A stretch of 64,000 nt of DNA. Source: Bacillota bacterium. GTDB taxonomy: Bacteria; Bacillota; Bacilli; Paenibacillales; Paenibacillaceae. The position numbers and the translations under genes were made by a program. Positions 25,449 to 34,507 of the stretch are shown piece by piece; position 1 is the first letter of the stretch; each line of letters starts with the position of its first letter. The stretch is taken from contig JAEWAQ010000049.1 of NCBI GenBank assembly GCA_023391635.1, positions 62,001 to 126,000 of the forward strand. The letters are read 5' to 3'. The notes below the pieces were generated by a model that worked only from the letters and a program-made list of their open reading frames with translations, was not told the origin of the DNA and ran no database searches.

Positions 25449-27101
25449 TTACTTTACTCTTGCTAAGGCCGTATTGTAGATCTGGGCAATCTCTTCCGCG
25501 CCATTATCGCGGCATTGTTGGAGGAAGCTGTCCCAGTCCTTTTCCAGCGCCCCATCGATCATGATGAACCGATCCATTGTCTGGGCCAGATAGGCGTCCA
25601 GCTTCGTTCTGAGCTGCTTCAGAGTTTCACGTTCCTCCTTGGTGAACGCCGGGTCGTAAGCCATTCGAAAATCAAAGCCCGTTTTGATTTTTTCATAGTT
25701 TTTGGCCGTCCATTCGGCGCCGAGCTTTAAAAAATCAATCTGTTCGGCTTCTGGCGTGAGCGTGGCATCCAACGTTTCATCTGTATTCAGCGCAAATCCC
25801 AGGTAACCTACACCAAGCTTGGATTTGATAACCGCGTTCGAATCTTTCTCGTCTTTGAATTTGTCGTAGAATTCCTTATTTTTCTCGGGCTTGTCGCCGT
25901 TCATCTTGTAATGCTCGCCATCGACGCCCCAGTTAGTCAAGCGGATGCCTTCTTCGGAATACAGCCAATCGATATAAGCAATAATGGCATCGGGATTTTT
26001 TACCTTGGAGCTGATGACATAGGATTCGGAGAGATGATCAAGTTGATAGAGTTGCTCGCGCTTCACTCCGTTAGGTCCGCCTGCGAGCGGATCCAGCATA
26101 TCGAATTTAGCCCCAGGTTCCTTCCCCTTCATTGTTTCGTTGAAGCCGGCGCCGAAGCCGGTATTGTCCTGATAATAGAGCGACTTACCCGAGCTTAATT
26201 TTTCCTGCCAGATTTGCGATGTTGCCGTTGTGTAATCCGGGTCAAGAATTTTTTCCTTGTACAGCTTGTGCAGATAAGCGACCGCTTCCTTGAATTCCGG
26301 CATGAACGGCCCGAATTTATACTCGTTCAGATGCGGATCAAAGTAGACCTTGGCCCCGCTTATGTTCGTGTATCCGCTGCCAAAGCCGAACGCGATCGGA
26401 TTGAGCAGGTTCTCGGTACCGGTCAGACCATTAGCAGCACGGCTCGTAAATGGGAACGTGTCCGGATAAGCTTCCTTGAACTTTTTAAGAGCTTCATATA
26501 ATTCTTCGTAAGTTGTCGGCTTCGGGATGCTCAGCTTCTCCAATAAGTCAACCCGGATCATCGGTACTTGACCGGATTGAGTGGCTCCTGCGCGCAGGGC
26601 GAGCGGGAAGCCGTACAGCTTGCCGTCAATCTTGTTCTTGTTGATTTCGGGATTGTCGGCAATGGTTTGCTTGAAGTTGGGCATTTTGTCCAAGTAATTC
26701 GTGAGATCGAGAAAAATACCCGTGTCCGCGAAATTGCTGATATCATCCTGTTTGACCAGAAGAACGTCAGGCATCGTGTTCGTTGCGATCAGCGTTTTCT
26801 TCTTGTCATCGTAGTTGCTTTGAGGCGCGCTTTGGATTTTCAGCTGTACATTCTTTCTTTTGAGACTCTCCTGGATCACCACGGAATTGGGATTCAAGAC
26901 TTGGATCGGATGCTCGTACCGCATCCAGGTAATCGTGACCGGCTCCGGCGCGGCGATGGGACTCGCACTTGCGCTCGAAGGGGCACTTGCGCTCGGTTCA
27001 GTTGCGCCCTTTCCTTTGTCTCCTGTGCATCCTGTCAGGAAAACCAACATAGTGACCAGAAACCCGGAAACCAAAATCTTCATCTTCTTCTTCAATGCCA
27101 T
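25449..27101 (-). CDS. Extracellular solute-binding lipoprotein, uptake locus B
   Basis: A 550-residue lipoprotein. The signal peptide KKKMKILVSGFLVTMLVFLTGC ends in the lipobox FLTGC (Cys about residue 24), followed by a Ser/Ala/Pro-rich tether. The body has binding-protein family 1 features and a typical C-terminal stretch. The ATG at 27101 follows AGGGAGG at seven bases; 24 further upstream codons are open but lack an RBS. It is the first gene of operon B. The mannosidase remnant behind the operon and the intact mannosidase nearby point to a mannoside or mannose-containing glycan as substrate (inference). Confidence 0.9.
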   Translation of the reverse strand: MALKKKMKILVSGFLVTMLVFLTGCTGDKGKGATEPSASAPSSASASPIAAPEPVTITWMRYEHPIQVLNPNSVVIQESLKRKNVQLKIQSAPQSNYDDKKKTLIATNTMPDVLLVKQDDISNFADTGIFLDLTNYLDKMPNFKQTIADNPEINKNKIDGKLYGFPLALRAGATQSGQVPMIRVDLLEKLSIPKPTTYEELYEALKKFKEAYPDTFPFTSRAANGLTGTENLLNPIAFGFGSGYTNISGAKVYFDPHLNEYKFGPFMPEFKEAVAYLHKLYKEKILDPDYTTATSQIWQEKLSSGKSLYYQDNTGFGAGFNETMKGKEPGAKFDMLDPLAGGPNGVKREQLYQLDHLSESYVISSKVKNPDAIIAYIDWLYSEEGIRLTNWGVDGEHYKMNGDKPEKNKEFYDKFKDEKDSNAVIKSKLGVGYLGFALNTDETLDATLTPEAEQIDFLKLGAEWTAKNYEKIKTGFDFRMAYDPAFTKEERETLKQLRTKLDAYLAQTMDRFIMIDGALEKDWDSFLQQCRDNGAEEIAQIYNTALARVK

Positions 27102-27260
27102 CGTTTTGCCTCCCTGAAAGTGTGTTGGTGCACTCTCACTGTAAACGCGCAAGATCAATTCGGAAATTGCCAAAACAGCGAATCAGGATGCGATATTCCA
27201 CCTTGGAAGGCATGATTCATTTCTCCACTATGATGCAAAAAATCGCATGTGGGCCCCGAA

Positions 27261-29594
27261 TTACCTGCGTTCGTTGATTTTTCGGTAGTCCATGGGCGAT
27301 ATCCCCTCGAACTTTTTGAACATCCGGAGGAATGTCGTTCGGCTCTGGATGCCGACCTGGCTGGCGATTTCGCTGATCTTCAGGTCGGTGTCCGTCAGCA
27401 GTTTTTTGGCTTTTGCTATTCGGATATCACCGATGTAATCCGTAATGCTCGTGCCCGTCGTTTCCTTGAACATGCGGGATACGTATTTCGCCGACAATCC
27501 GATTTCCGCTGAGATCTTCTCCAGATAAATATCCTTGTCATAGTTCTCTTCAATATAAGTGGTGATTAAAGATACGACGTCTCCGGTGCGTCTTTCCCCT
27601 CGAGTGGTTGTCTCGGCGATGATGCGTTCGAAAAAGGCGATCAGCCGCTCTACCCGCTGCTGTAGTTCACCAGGAGTAAGGCTCTTGTCGGCCAACGCGT
27701 GTTGTTCTTCCTGAGGAATTAAAATACGGACATCGACGTTTTTTTCGCTCAAATACCGAACGCCCGTGTTCCATAATTCCGCCAGCAGAGCGCCCAAATA
27801 AACATAGGAAACACCGCGGTTTTCGTTGGCCTTGATCAGCTTGTCCATCTCCGTCTTTAAGGTCTCAATATTGCCTGCTTTCAAGGAGTTGACGATTTTT
27901 TTCTCATCCAGAAAGGAATAGAAGTAGTTTTCCTCGATCGTAAGCCCCGAAGCGTCCGCGATCTTCAAATCCGCGCGGTCCTTAATCTGGCCGATGGCGG
28001 TAATCGCGTCGCTGTATGATTTGGCGATATCTGTAACTTCTGAATATGCTTTGCCTATTCCGATATTCAATTCGCAGTAAATCATGTCATATTCGAACGT
28101 GTGCCGTATGTTATCCAGCCCTTTCCTCAGAAGGACGGTTTCCTCGTCCTGCTTGAGATTGACCAAGCAGACATATAGATTTGGCTCATATTCAAGTACA
28201 TAACAGTTTACATACGGCTGCATCAATCCCCATAACACACGCTTCATCCGCTCCTGGATCAGCAATCGGTCCGGTTCTTGCAGTTCGCGGTAAAATCTTT
28301 CTTTGTATTGAAACAGGAAGCAGCAGCAGAGGTAATATTCATCCTGAAAACCGATATCTTCGAGGACTTGGTGCAACTTGACCTGATTCGTCGGCAGATG
28401 ACCCCGGAACAAATGGGTAAAAAACTGGTCGAGCAGTTCGTTCGAATATTGACTTAGCTTCAAATTGACATTGCGATTCTGCTCCACGAGCGCGCGGATC
28501 CTGCTGCCGATCAGTCTGAGCTCATCGCTGTCTTCTTCTTCGGTCCAATCCGGGTCTTTACCGCTCTGAATGAGAATGTTCCGGATGTTCTTGATCGGAT
28601 TGTATAGATTATAGCTGAAGATGATAGAGAATATGAGTCCAATGACCATTAGTGTAATACATATCCAGAATACGAGATTCAGGATGCTGGCGGATTCCTT
28701 GCTGAACGACTGGACTGGAGTAATCGAATAATAATCCCATCCGAACGCTCCGGACGGTTTGTGTACGACCAATGTTTTTTTGCCGTCGATGGACAGGAAA
28801 CCGGTCGTTTCTCCGGTAGGTGACGTTTTTAAACGACCCATGATTTCACGAATCGTCTCCTCAGGCAGATTATCGCCGTTCACAATCGGTTGGTGCTCTT
28901 GATCGAGAACCAAATAGCGGGTGCTGTCAAAAATCGAATTGTTGCTCAAAGAGGATTGAATTGCGGAGACGGAAATGTTGGCGACCATCGTCACAAGCCG
29001 TCCGTTGACATACTGGGTGGTAACGCTGGGAATGATGTTGGAGGAATTATTGCCGTAGTAATAATTGACGCGCGTTGGCGAGAGCAGTTCGAAGAAGCTG
29101 CTTGTTTGCAGCTTTTGCTTCCAATATTCACTGTCGTAACGTTCTAACCGGTAAAACCTGTCGAAGAAGGTGCCAAAGTCGGCCATCTCCTGACTGGTAA
29201 ACACCCGGTCGTAATCCGTGAACAGGAAGATTTCGTCAATGATAGGGCTGATAGGGGTTTTTATTTGCGAAATCGCTTCCACAACCAATCGCAAATTGAC
29301 CCTGTCTTCATCCGTCAGGGTGGCATACGGTTTGATATACTGTTCGATAGTATGGCTGGAGAACAGATTGTTCGTAGTAGATTGGGCGGCGCCCAGATTG
29401 ATATCGATGGTCTGCGAGGAAAACCGCAGATTGTCGCTCAACTTCTGCGATACGTCTTTCTTTACCATGCGGTCCGTGTTGAAATAGGCGATTGTCCCGA
29501 TAATCACGATGGGAATCAACAGGGAAAGAAAATATAGCAGAATTTTGAAAAACAAGGTGTTCAAGGGCAGTCGAAAGGTACTCGGGCGTTGCAT
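27261..29594 (-). CDS. Membrane-bound AraC-family regulator with extracytoplasmic sensor (uptake locus B)
   Basis: A 777-residue YesN-like one-component regulator. Membrane segments lie near residues 13-33 and ~300-325 (LNLVFWICITLMVIGLIFSI), with a ~265-residue Cache-like outer domain between them. The C-terminal ~100 residues are an AraC DNA-binding domain (YVSRMFKETTGTSITDYI, FLRMFKKFEGISPMDY). AAGGAG precedes the ATG. It lies upstream of operon B in the same direction, separated by 160 bases, and most likely activates it when the sugar is bound outside. Confidence 0.92.
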   Translation of the reverse strand: MQRPSTFRLPLNTLFFKILLYFLSLLIPIVIIGTIAYFNTDRMVKKDVSQKLSDNLRFSSQTIDINLGAAQSTTNNLFSSHTIEQYIKPYATLTDEDRVNLRLVVEAISQIKTPISPIIDEIFLFTDYDRVFTSQEMADFGTFFDRFYRLERYDSEYWKQKLQTSSFFELLSPTRVNYYYGNNSSNIIPSVTTQYVNGRLVTMVANISVSAIQSSLSNNSIFDSTRYLVLDQEHQPIVNGDNLPEETIREIMGRLKTSPTGETTGFLSIDGKKTLVVHKPSGAFGWDYYSITPVQSFSKESASILNLVFWICITLMVIGLIFSIIFSYNLYNPIKNIRNILIQSGKDPDWTEEEDSDELRLIGSRIRALVEQNRNVNLKLSQYSNELLDQFFTHLFRGHLPTNQVKLHQVLEDIGFQDEYYLCCCFLFQYKERFYRELQEPDRLLIQERMKRVLWGLMQPYVNCYVLEYEPNLYVCLVNLKQDEETVLLRKGLDNIRHTFEYDMIYCELNIGIGKAYSEVTDIAKSYSDAITAIGQIKDRADLKIADASGLTIEENYFYSFLDEKKIVNSLKAGNIETLKTEMDKLIKANENRGVSYVYLGALLAELWNTGVRYLSEKNVDVRILIPQEEQHALADKSLTPGELQQRVERLIAFFERIIAETTTRGERRTGDVVSLITTYIEENYDKDIYLEKISAEIGLSAKYVSRMFKETTGTSITDYIGDIRIAKAKKLLTDTDLKISEIASQVGIQSRTTFLRMFKKFEGISPMDYRKINERR

Positions 29595-29779
29595 GTCCAG
29601 ATCTCCTTATTCGTCTCATTATCAATATTAAACACCTAAAAATCAAACCCACTACCTGACTAATTTAATTCTACTTCATAGGACTTGCTAGGCGAAGTAA
29701 GCAGGGTAAGAGCGGCGGCATTCTGCCAAGATTTCAATCCGTCATTCAACCTGCATTCCCGAGATGTGTAACGATAAGA
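29595..29779. other. Non-coding region, no gene seen
   Basis: AT-rich flank upstream of the sensor regulator gene, presumably with its promoter. I find no coding remnant here; a transposase remnant starts beyond it. Confidence 0.4.
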
Positions 29780-29940
29780 TAGCCTAAAAACGTTGAAATT
29801 TCAATGGTTTCAGCGTTTTTGTTGAATTTTTCGAGGTACATCATCCGGGAATATCCGAGCACCATGACAAAGGCATAAAGCCGTTTCATTTTGCCGCTCC
29901 AATCTACCGAGCTATCGTGCACAGCGCCTTTCTTCGCGAA
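29780..29940 (-). pseudogene. Fragment of an IS21-type (IstA-like) transposase
   Basis: The minus strand reads SSVDWSGKMKRLYAFVMVLG then YSRMMYLEKFNKNAETIE. The block LYAFVMVLGYSRMMYLE preceded by VDW is characteristic of the DDE catalytic core of IstA-like transposases, where the aspartate of VDW is the first catalytic residue. Only ~50 codons are left, with no start, stop or element ends. It shows that a second, older insertion sequence once lay here and may explain the broken genes next to it. Confidence 0.6.
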
Positions 29941-30077
29941 TTTACCTTGGCATTATTCTATATGTGATTGACATTTTTGTTTATTCGTATCCCAACAGGT
30001 AGGCTTTATAATTGAAGTAAAGAGACCTGCAATATTTTGATGGAGATGGATGCAAGTCATCACATGGAGGTATTTAA

Positions 30078-30366
30078 GTGAACGAAGTTCTGAAAATTAC
30101 AACGACTCGCTACCCAGAGTTAGAGGCATGTATACCGGAGATAGAAGCGGCATTTGAGCTTATGCGAGTCTCCTTCAGCCAATGCGGTAAGCTGCTATTA
30201 TGCGGTAATGGCGGTAGTGCGGCAGATTGTGAGTGTTGTGGGAGAATTAATGAAGGGGTTTATGTCCAAACGACCGCTTCCAGCATCAACAATTGAACGA
30301 TTTGAATCTGAATTTCCTGGAGAAGGCGCCTCGATTGCCTCGAATCTCTATTTCGTCGCTCCCTGA
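30078..30366 (+). pseudogene. Frameshifted N-terminal fragment of a SIS-domain phosphosugar isomerase (GmhA-like)
   Basis: A GTG start with GGAGG upstream opens the frame NEVLKITTTRYPELEACIP and runs through LLLCGNGGSAADCE, the phosphosugar-binding SIS motif of sedoheptulose-7-phosphate isomerase-like proteins. After that the frame is lost; the next one carries VGELMKGFMSKRPLPASTIE and EFPGEGASIASNL, which continue the same family. The remaining ~100 residues are gone. The start signals are intact, so a truncated ~70-residue peptide could still be made, without function expected. Confidence 0.75.
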
Positions 30367-30410
30367 ATCCAACATCGTATCCGCTTCTTTTTTGGATTTG
30401 AGGGAATGGG

Positions 30411-30833
30411 CTAAGTTGCGGATGGGCATAAGGTAGAAGCGAAAAGCGGAATATTGTCCAATTGAATGTGTTTTCCGCTGTTGTGAGAAGCCAGCATCTC
30501 TTTATGTTCATTAAATATGTAGACGCTGCCTTTAAAATCTCCCAACATCTCATCTATCAAATTCGTTAATTTTTCTTGCTTTATTAGAAAAATGACTGAA
30601 CCATAGACATCTAAACTATGAGGCGGAATGGGGTATAAATAAGCAATATAAGGATGTTCCACTGGCTTCTTTTGTGAAAGCAGCTGCATACTCCGGATAT
30701 CCGATTGTGCAAGCGCTTTTATAGTTTGCTTGAATTTATCCGAATCTGCCTTTGCAAGGGAATAAATCGAATCTGCAAATACTTCGAGCGACCCCGAACC
30801 GCTTGGGGAATAGACTTGATCCAGGAGGCTTTG
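30411..30833 (-). pseudogene. Sensor-domain fragment of a membrane-bound AraC regulator
   Basis: Minus-strand translation gives LLDQVYSPSGSGSLEVFADS, AYLYPIPPHSLDVYGSVIFL and IDEMLGDFKGSVYIFNEHKE, a pattern typical of the extracytoplasmic sensor half of the YesN-like AraC regulators in this window. A stop codon precedes the fragment, and it lacks both membrane segments and the DNA-binding domain. It lies next to the SIS fragment, so the two probably belonged to a lost sugar locus. Confidence 0.55.
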
Positions 30834-30957
30834 TCAATAAGCTGGCATAATACTATAAACGAAAGTCATTATTTCACATTCTTATTCACCCCAAAATCCT
30901 TTACATTGAAATGGAAAAGGCACGATACAAAATATGAAGAGAGTAGGGAAAGAGTAA

Positions 30958-33447
30958 TTGGAAAAGAAGACGCCATTACATCTTATCGGAAACGCCCATT
31001 TGGACCCTGTGTGGCTATGGCAATGGCAGGAAGGTTATGCCGAGATTAAGGCAACCTTCCGGTCTGCGCTTGACAGAATCAAGGAATTTCCCGATTTCAT
31101 CTTCACCTGTGCTTGCGCAGCCTATTATCAGTGGATTGAGGAAAATGCGCCTGATATGTTTACAGAAATCCGGCAGCGCGTTGCGGAAGGAAGATGGGTC
31201 ATCGTCGGAGGCTGGTGGATTCAACCGGATTGCAATCTGCCTTCCGGAGAATCGTTTGCCAGACAAGGCCTGTACAGTCAAAGATACTTCCTTGAAAAAT
31301 TCGGCGTCATGGCCAATGTTGGCTATAATGTCGATTCGTTCGGACATCATGGCATGCTGCCGCAAATTTTGAAAAAGAGCGGGCTTGATTACTATGTGTT
31401 TCAGCGTCCGAATATGAAGGAGAAAGATCTCTCGAATAGTCTATTCTGGTGGGAAAGCGAGGATGGCGCCCGCGTTATGACGTTCCGCTTGCCAACCAGC
31501 TATACGGACCAAGGACCTTTGCGAATGGAAGAACGAATCCTTAAGCATATGGAATTGGCCGAGCATGAAGGGAATCCGGTTATGTCTTTCTATGGTGTAG
31601 GAAATCATGGAGGCGGACCGACCATTGCCGCACTTCTTAAATTGGGAGAGCTGCAACAGAAGTACGGAGAGGACAACCTCGTGTTCAGTTCTCCGAAAGC
31701 ATTCTTTGCTGACGCAGAGCAGCAGAATCTGGATATCCCTACCTTAAAAGAGGATCTGCAGATGCACGCCATTGGCTGTTATTCAGCCCATTCGGAAACG
31801 AAAGCTTACAACCGCAAGGCAGAGCACCGCTTGTTGACGGCAGAGAAATTTTCAGCGCTGACCCATCATATCCTTGCATTCCCTTACCCGCAAGAGAAGC
31901 TTCAACACGCCTGGCAGCTCGTCATGTTCAACCAGTTCCATGATATAATGGGCGGCTGCAGCATTAAAGAAGCTTACGAGGACTCGCGCGAGTCCTATGG
32001 CGAAGCACTGAATATATCGGCTGTCGCGCTTAATGCAGCACTGCAGAAAATTTCATGGTCGATTGATACGATGCTGCCCGAAATAAAGTCATTAAGCAAG
32101 GAAAACGATTGGATGCTTTGGGAGCAAGCGGATTTGGGCATCCCGCTGGTCGTCTTTAATCCCTTGTCATGGGAAGTGAATGTTCCGATTCATCTTACAA
32201 CCGAGCTCGCAAGCATAACAGATGAAACCCGGCAACCTGTCGCGAGCCAAACGATCCGCGCTTCACGTACGAACGGAAAGAATGACAAGTGGGGAAGTAT
32301 GTTCATTGGCCGTATCCCGGCGATGGGTTACCGCGTTTACTGGATTTCCAAAAAGAAAAACGAGGAAATGCCGCTGCCGACTGCTGCACTTGCAGTCAGC
32401 TCGACATCTTTGGAGAACGACTTTGTCCGTGTTGAATTCGATCCCCATAATGGCAGCATCGCCAAGCTTTGGGATAAACGGCTTGAACTCGATATTTTCA
32501 AGGGAAAAGGGCTTGTCGCTCAAATCATAGACGAGTACGATTCAGATACTTGGAGCCATGATCTCCGGGCGTTTCCAAACCTGATAGGTCAGTTTACCGA
32601 TGCGAAGTTTCGAATTGTGGAGCAGGGCCCGCTGCGGGCTGGAATACGTATTACAAGTCGATATAATCAGTCCGTGCTGCGGCAAGACTTCTTTCTTTAT
32701 CACGACCGTGCCGATATTGAAGTAAAGGTGCAGCTTGATTGGCGGGAAAAGCATAAGATGCTTAAGTTCGCATTTCCAATCAACGCCGGGCAGCCTGAAG
32801 CAACTTATGAAATCCCATATGGTTATATGGTCAGACCGGGAGATGGAGAGGAAAAGCCTGGACAGCAGTGGGTAGATATAAGCGAAGCTAATGTCGATGG
32901 GAACAAACCGAAATACGGATTTGCGCTGCTCAATGACAGTAAATATGCCTATGATGTCAATGGACATGTCCTTCGTATGACCGTCGCACGCGGAGCCATT
33001 TTTGCCGACCACTTTGGCTACCACCATGGTTCGCGAGACGATTTATGTGAATACATGGATCAAGGGATCCAGGAATTCAAGTACACCATGGTGCCCCATG
33101 AAGGCACATGGCAAGAGGCAAGTATTGTGAAGAAGGCTTATGAGCTCAATGTACCGCCAATTACCATAATCGAAACTTACCATCACGGTTCACTGCCGCA
33201 AAAGATGGACGGGATTCACATTTCCAACGATGGTATCATTGCTACAGTATTCAAAAAAGCGGAGGACGGAAATGGCTACGTGCTGCGCTGCTATGAGACC
33301 ACAGGCTTCAAGACGGATACAACAATTGAAATCCCTTTCTTAAACCGCAGATGGACAGCCACCTTTGGGAAATGCGAGATCTTAACCTTTCTGATCCCTG
33401 ATGATGCGACTCAGCCGGTTAGGGAACTTAATTTACTGGAGATGTAG
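30958..33447 (+). CDS. Alpha-mannosidase, glycoside hydrolase family 38
   Basis: An 829-residue cytosolic enzyme that cleaves alpha-linked mannose from imported glycans. The zinc-binding His14 and Asp16 are in GNAHLDPVWLWQW, and the nucleophile is Asp126 in YNVDSFGHHG. A middle helical domain and C-terminal beta domains follow (LLNDSKYAYDV, YMDQGIQEFKYTMVPHEGTW). The length is normal for bacterial GH38. The start is a TTG at 30958 directly behind a stop codon, with AGGGAAAGAG as its ribosome site; no in-frame ATG fits. It is followed by an AraC regulator in the same direction. A fragment of a paralogue remains at 23140-23568. Confidence 0.92.
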   Translation: MEKKTPLHLIGNAHLDPVWLWQWQEGYAEIKATFRSALDRIKEFPDFIFTCACAAYYQWIEENAPDMFTEIRQRVAEGRWVIVGGWWIQPDCNLPSGESFARQGLYSQRYFLEKFGVMANVGYNVDSFGHHGMLPQILKKSGLDYYVFQRPNMKEKDLSNSLFWWESEDGARVMTFRLPTSYTDQGPLRMEERILKHMELAEHEGNPVMSFYGVGNHGGGPTIAALLKLGELQQKYGEDNLVFSSPKAFFADAEQQNLDIPTLKEDLQMHAIGCYSAHSETKAYNRKAEHRLLTAEKFSALTHHILAFPYPQEKLQHAWQLVMFNQFHDIMGGCSIKEAYEDSRESYGEALNISAVALNAALQKISWSIDTMLPEIKSLSKENDWMLWEQADLGIPLVVFNPLSWEVNVPIHLTTELASITDETRQPVASQTIRASRTNGKNDKWGSMFIGRIPAMGYRVYWISKKKNEEMPLPTAALAVSSTSLENDFVRVEFDPHNGSIAKLWDKRLELDIFKGKGLVAQIIDEYDSDTWSHDLRAFPNLIGQFTDAKFRIVEQGPLRAGIRITSRYNQSVLRQDFFLYHDRADIEVKVQLDWREKHKMLKFAFPINAGQPEATYEIPYGYMVRPGDGEEKPGQQWVDISEANVDGNKPKYGFALLNDSKYAYDVNGHVLRMTVARGAIFADHFGYHHGSRDDLCEYMDQGIQEFKYTMVPHEGTWQEASIVKKAYELNVPPITIIETYHHGSLPQKMDGIHISNDGIIATVFKKAEDGNGYVLRCYETTGFKTDTTIEIPFLNRRWTATFGKCEILTFLIPDDATQPVRELNLLEM

Positions 33448-33526
33448 TCAACAGAGTATTCTTACCTTGCCGGGATGCGGTACAATAGAATCATAAACCA
33501 AATCCCGCAAGGAGTATCCTGTCCCC

Positions 33527-34447
33527 ATGTCTATTCTGATTGAAGGTTATGCAGAACAACTGCGCGCTCTGCAAAAATGCATCATGCAGCCTGTTGCCTT
33601 TAACGATATGTCATTTGTGCTCCTGGATGCATTGCCCGCTTATCATGAACCGGGTTGGATCTGTGACGAGCATCGCCATCCTTGGTTTGAGTTTAATTAT
33701 GTCTTGAAGGGCAGCACGATAACTACATTAAACGGCGTTCCCTTTCGTATTGAAGCGGGTCAATCCTACTTGATTCCCCCTGGCCAAATACATGGTCACT
33801 ACCATGATATCAAGGAAGTGGAGGATGGCTTTTGCTTACGCTGGCAGCTTCAACCGCTTGAGGTTATTTCCAGTCATGCAGCCACCAGCTGCGGAAATGA
33901 CTGGATTCGATGCTTTTCGCAGCCTAGACCCATTGCTGTTGAGGCAGAGTACAACATACCGCTGCTGAAACTGAATCGTGATATGAGTGTTTCAACCATA
34001 CAAGCAACATTGCTTCACTGGCTCAGCAATATCTATGAAGCCTGGCGTCCTGAACAGACCCGAACAGTTGAATTGAAACATAATGTGAATTTCCTTCTCG
34101 TTCAACAAACAGACCTCTACTTGGAAAAATACTACGCCACAGAGTTTAAAGTGCATGATGTTGCCAATGCTTTGCATGTGAGCTATCGCAACCTGTCGAG
34201 AATGTATAAACGGGAAACAGGGCTTACTTTAATTGAAAAGTTAAACGATATCCGAATACGACAAGCAAAAAGATTAATGAAGGAAACGAATCTGCCCCTA
34301 AGAGAAATCGCTACGGCCGTTGGTTTTAAAAATGAATTTTACCTTTCCAATATGTTCCGGCGCTATGCATTAATGTCTCCCACACAATTTAAGCTGCAGA
34401 TAGATCCGTCAATCACCCCACCTCTTGATTTTGAACGGCATAAATAG
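33527..34447 (+). CDS. AraC-family transcriptional regulator with cupin domain
   Basis: A 306-residue soluble regulator. Residues ~40-125 form a cupin-like sensor (CDEHRHPWFEFNYVLKGST, IPPGQIHGHYHD, rich in potential pocket histidines). Residues ~200-300 hold the double helix-turn-helix (VANALHVSYRNLSRMYKRE, AVGFKNEFYLSNMFRRY). AAGGAG precedes the ATG, with a longer spacing than usual. It follows the mannosidase by 80 bases and probably regulates it or the adjacent uptake genes. Confidence 0.9.
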   Translation: MSILIEGYAEQLRALQKCIMQPVAFNDMSFVLLDALPAYHEPGWICDEHRHPWFEFNYVLKGSTITTLNGVPFRIEAGQSYLIPPGQIHGHYHDIKEVEDGFCLRWQLQPLEVISSHAATSCGNDWIRCFSQPRPIAVEAEYNIPLLKLNRDMSVSTIQATLLHWLSNIYEAWRPEQTRTVELKHNVNFLLVQQTDLYLEKYYATEFKVHDVANALHVSYRNLSRMYKRETGLTLIEKLNDIRIRQAKRLMKETNLPLREIATAVGFKNEFYLSNMFRRYALMSPTQFKLQIDPSITPPLDFERHK

Positions 34448-34484
34448 GGAAACCATCAGAACATAACTCTGATGGTTTCCCTAT
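34444..34484. terminator. Bidirectional terminator between the AraC gene and binding protein C
   Basis: A perfect 16-bp stem ATAGGGAAACCATCAG with its complement and a 9-base loop lies between two convergent genes, overlapping the AraC stop region. Read from either side it ends transcripts, though the U-runs are short. Confidence 0.75.
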
Positions 34485-34507
34485 GGTAAATTTCACAAAT
34501 CAGTTCA

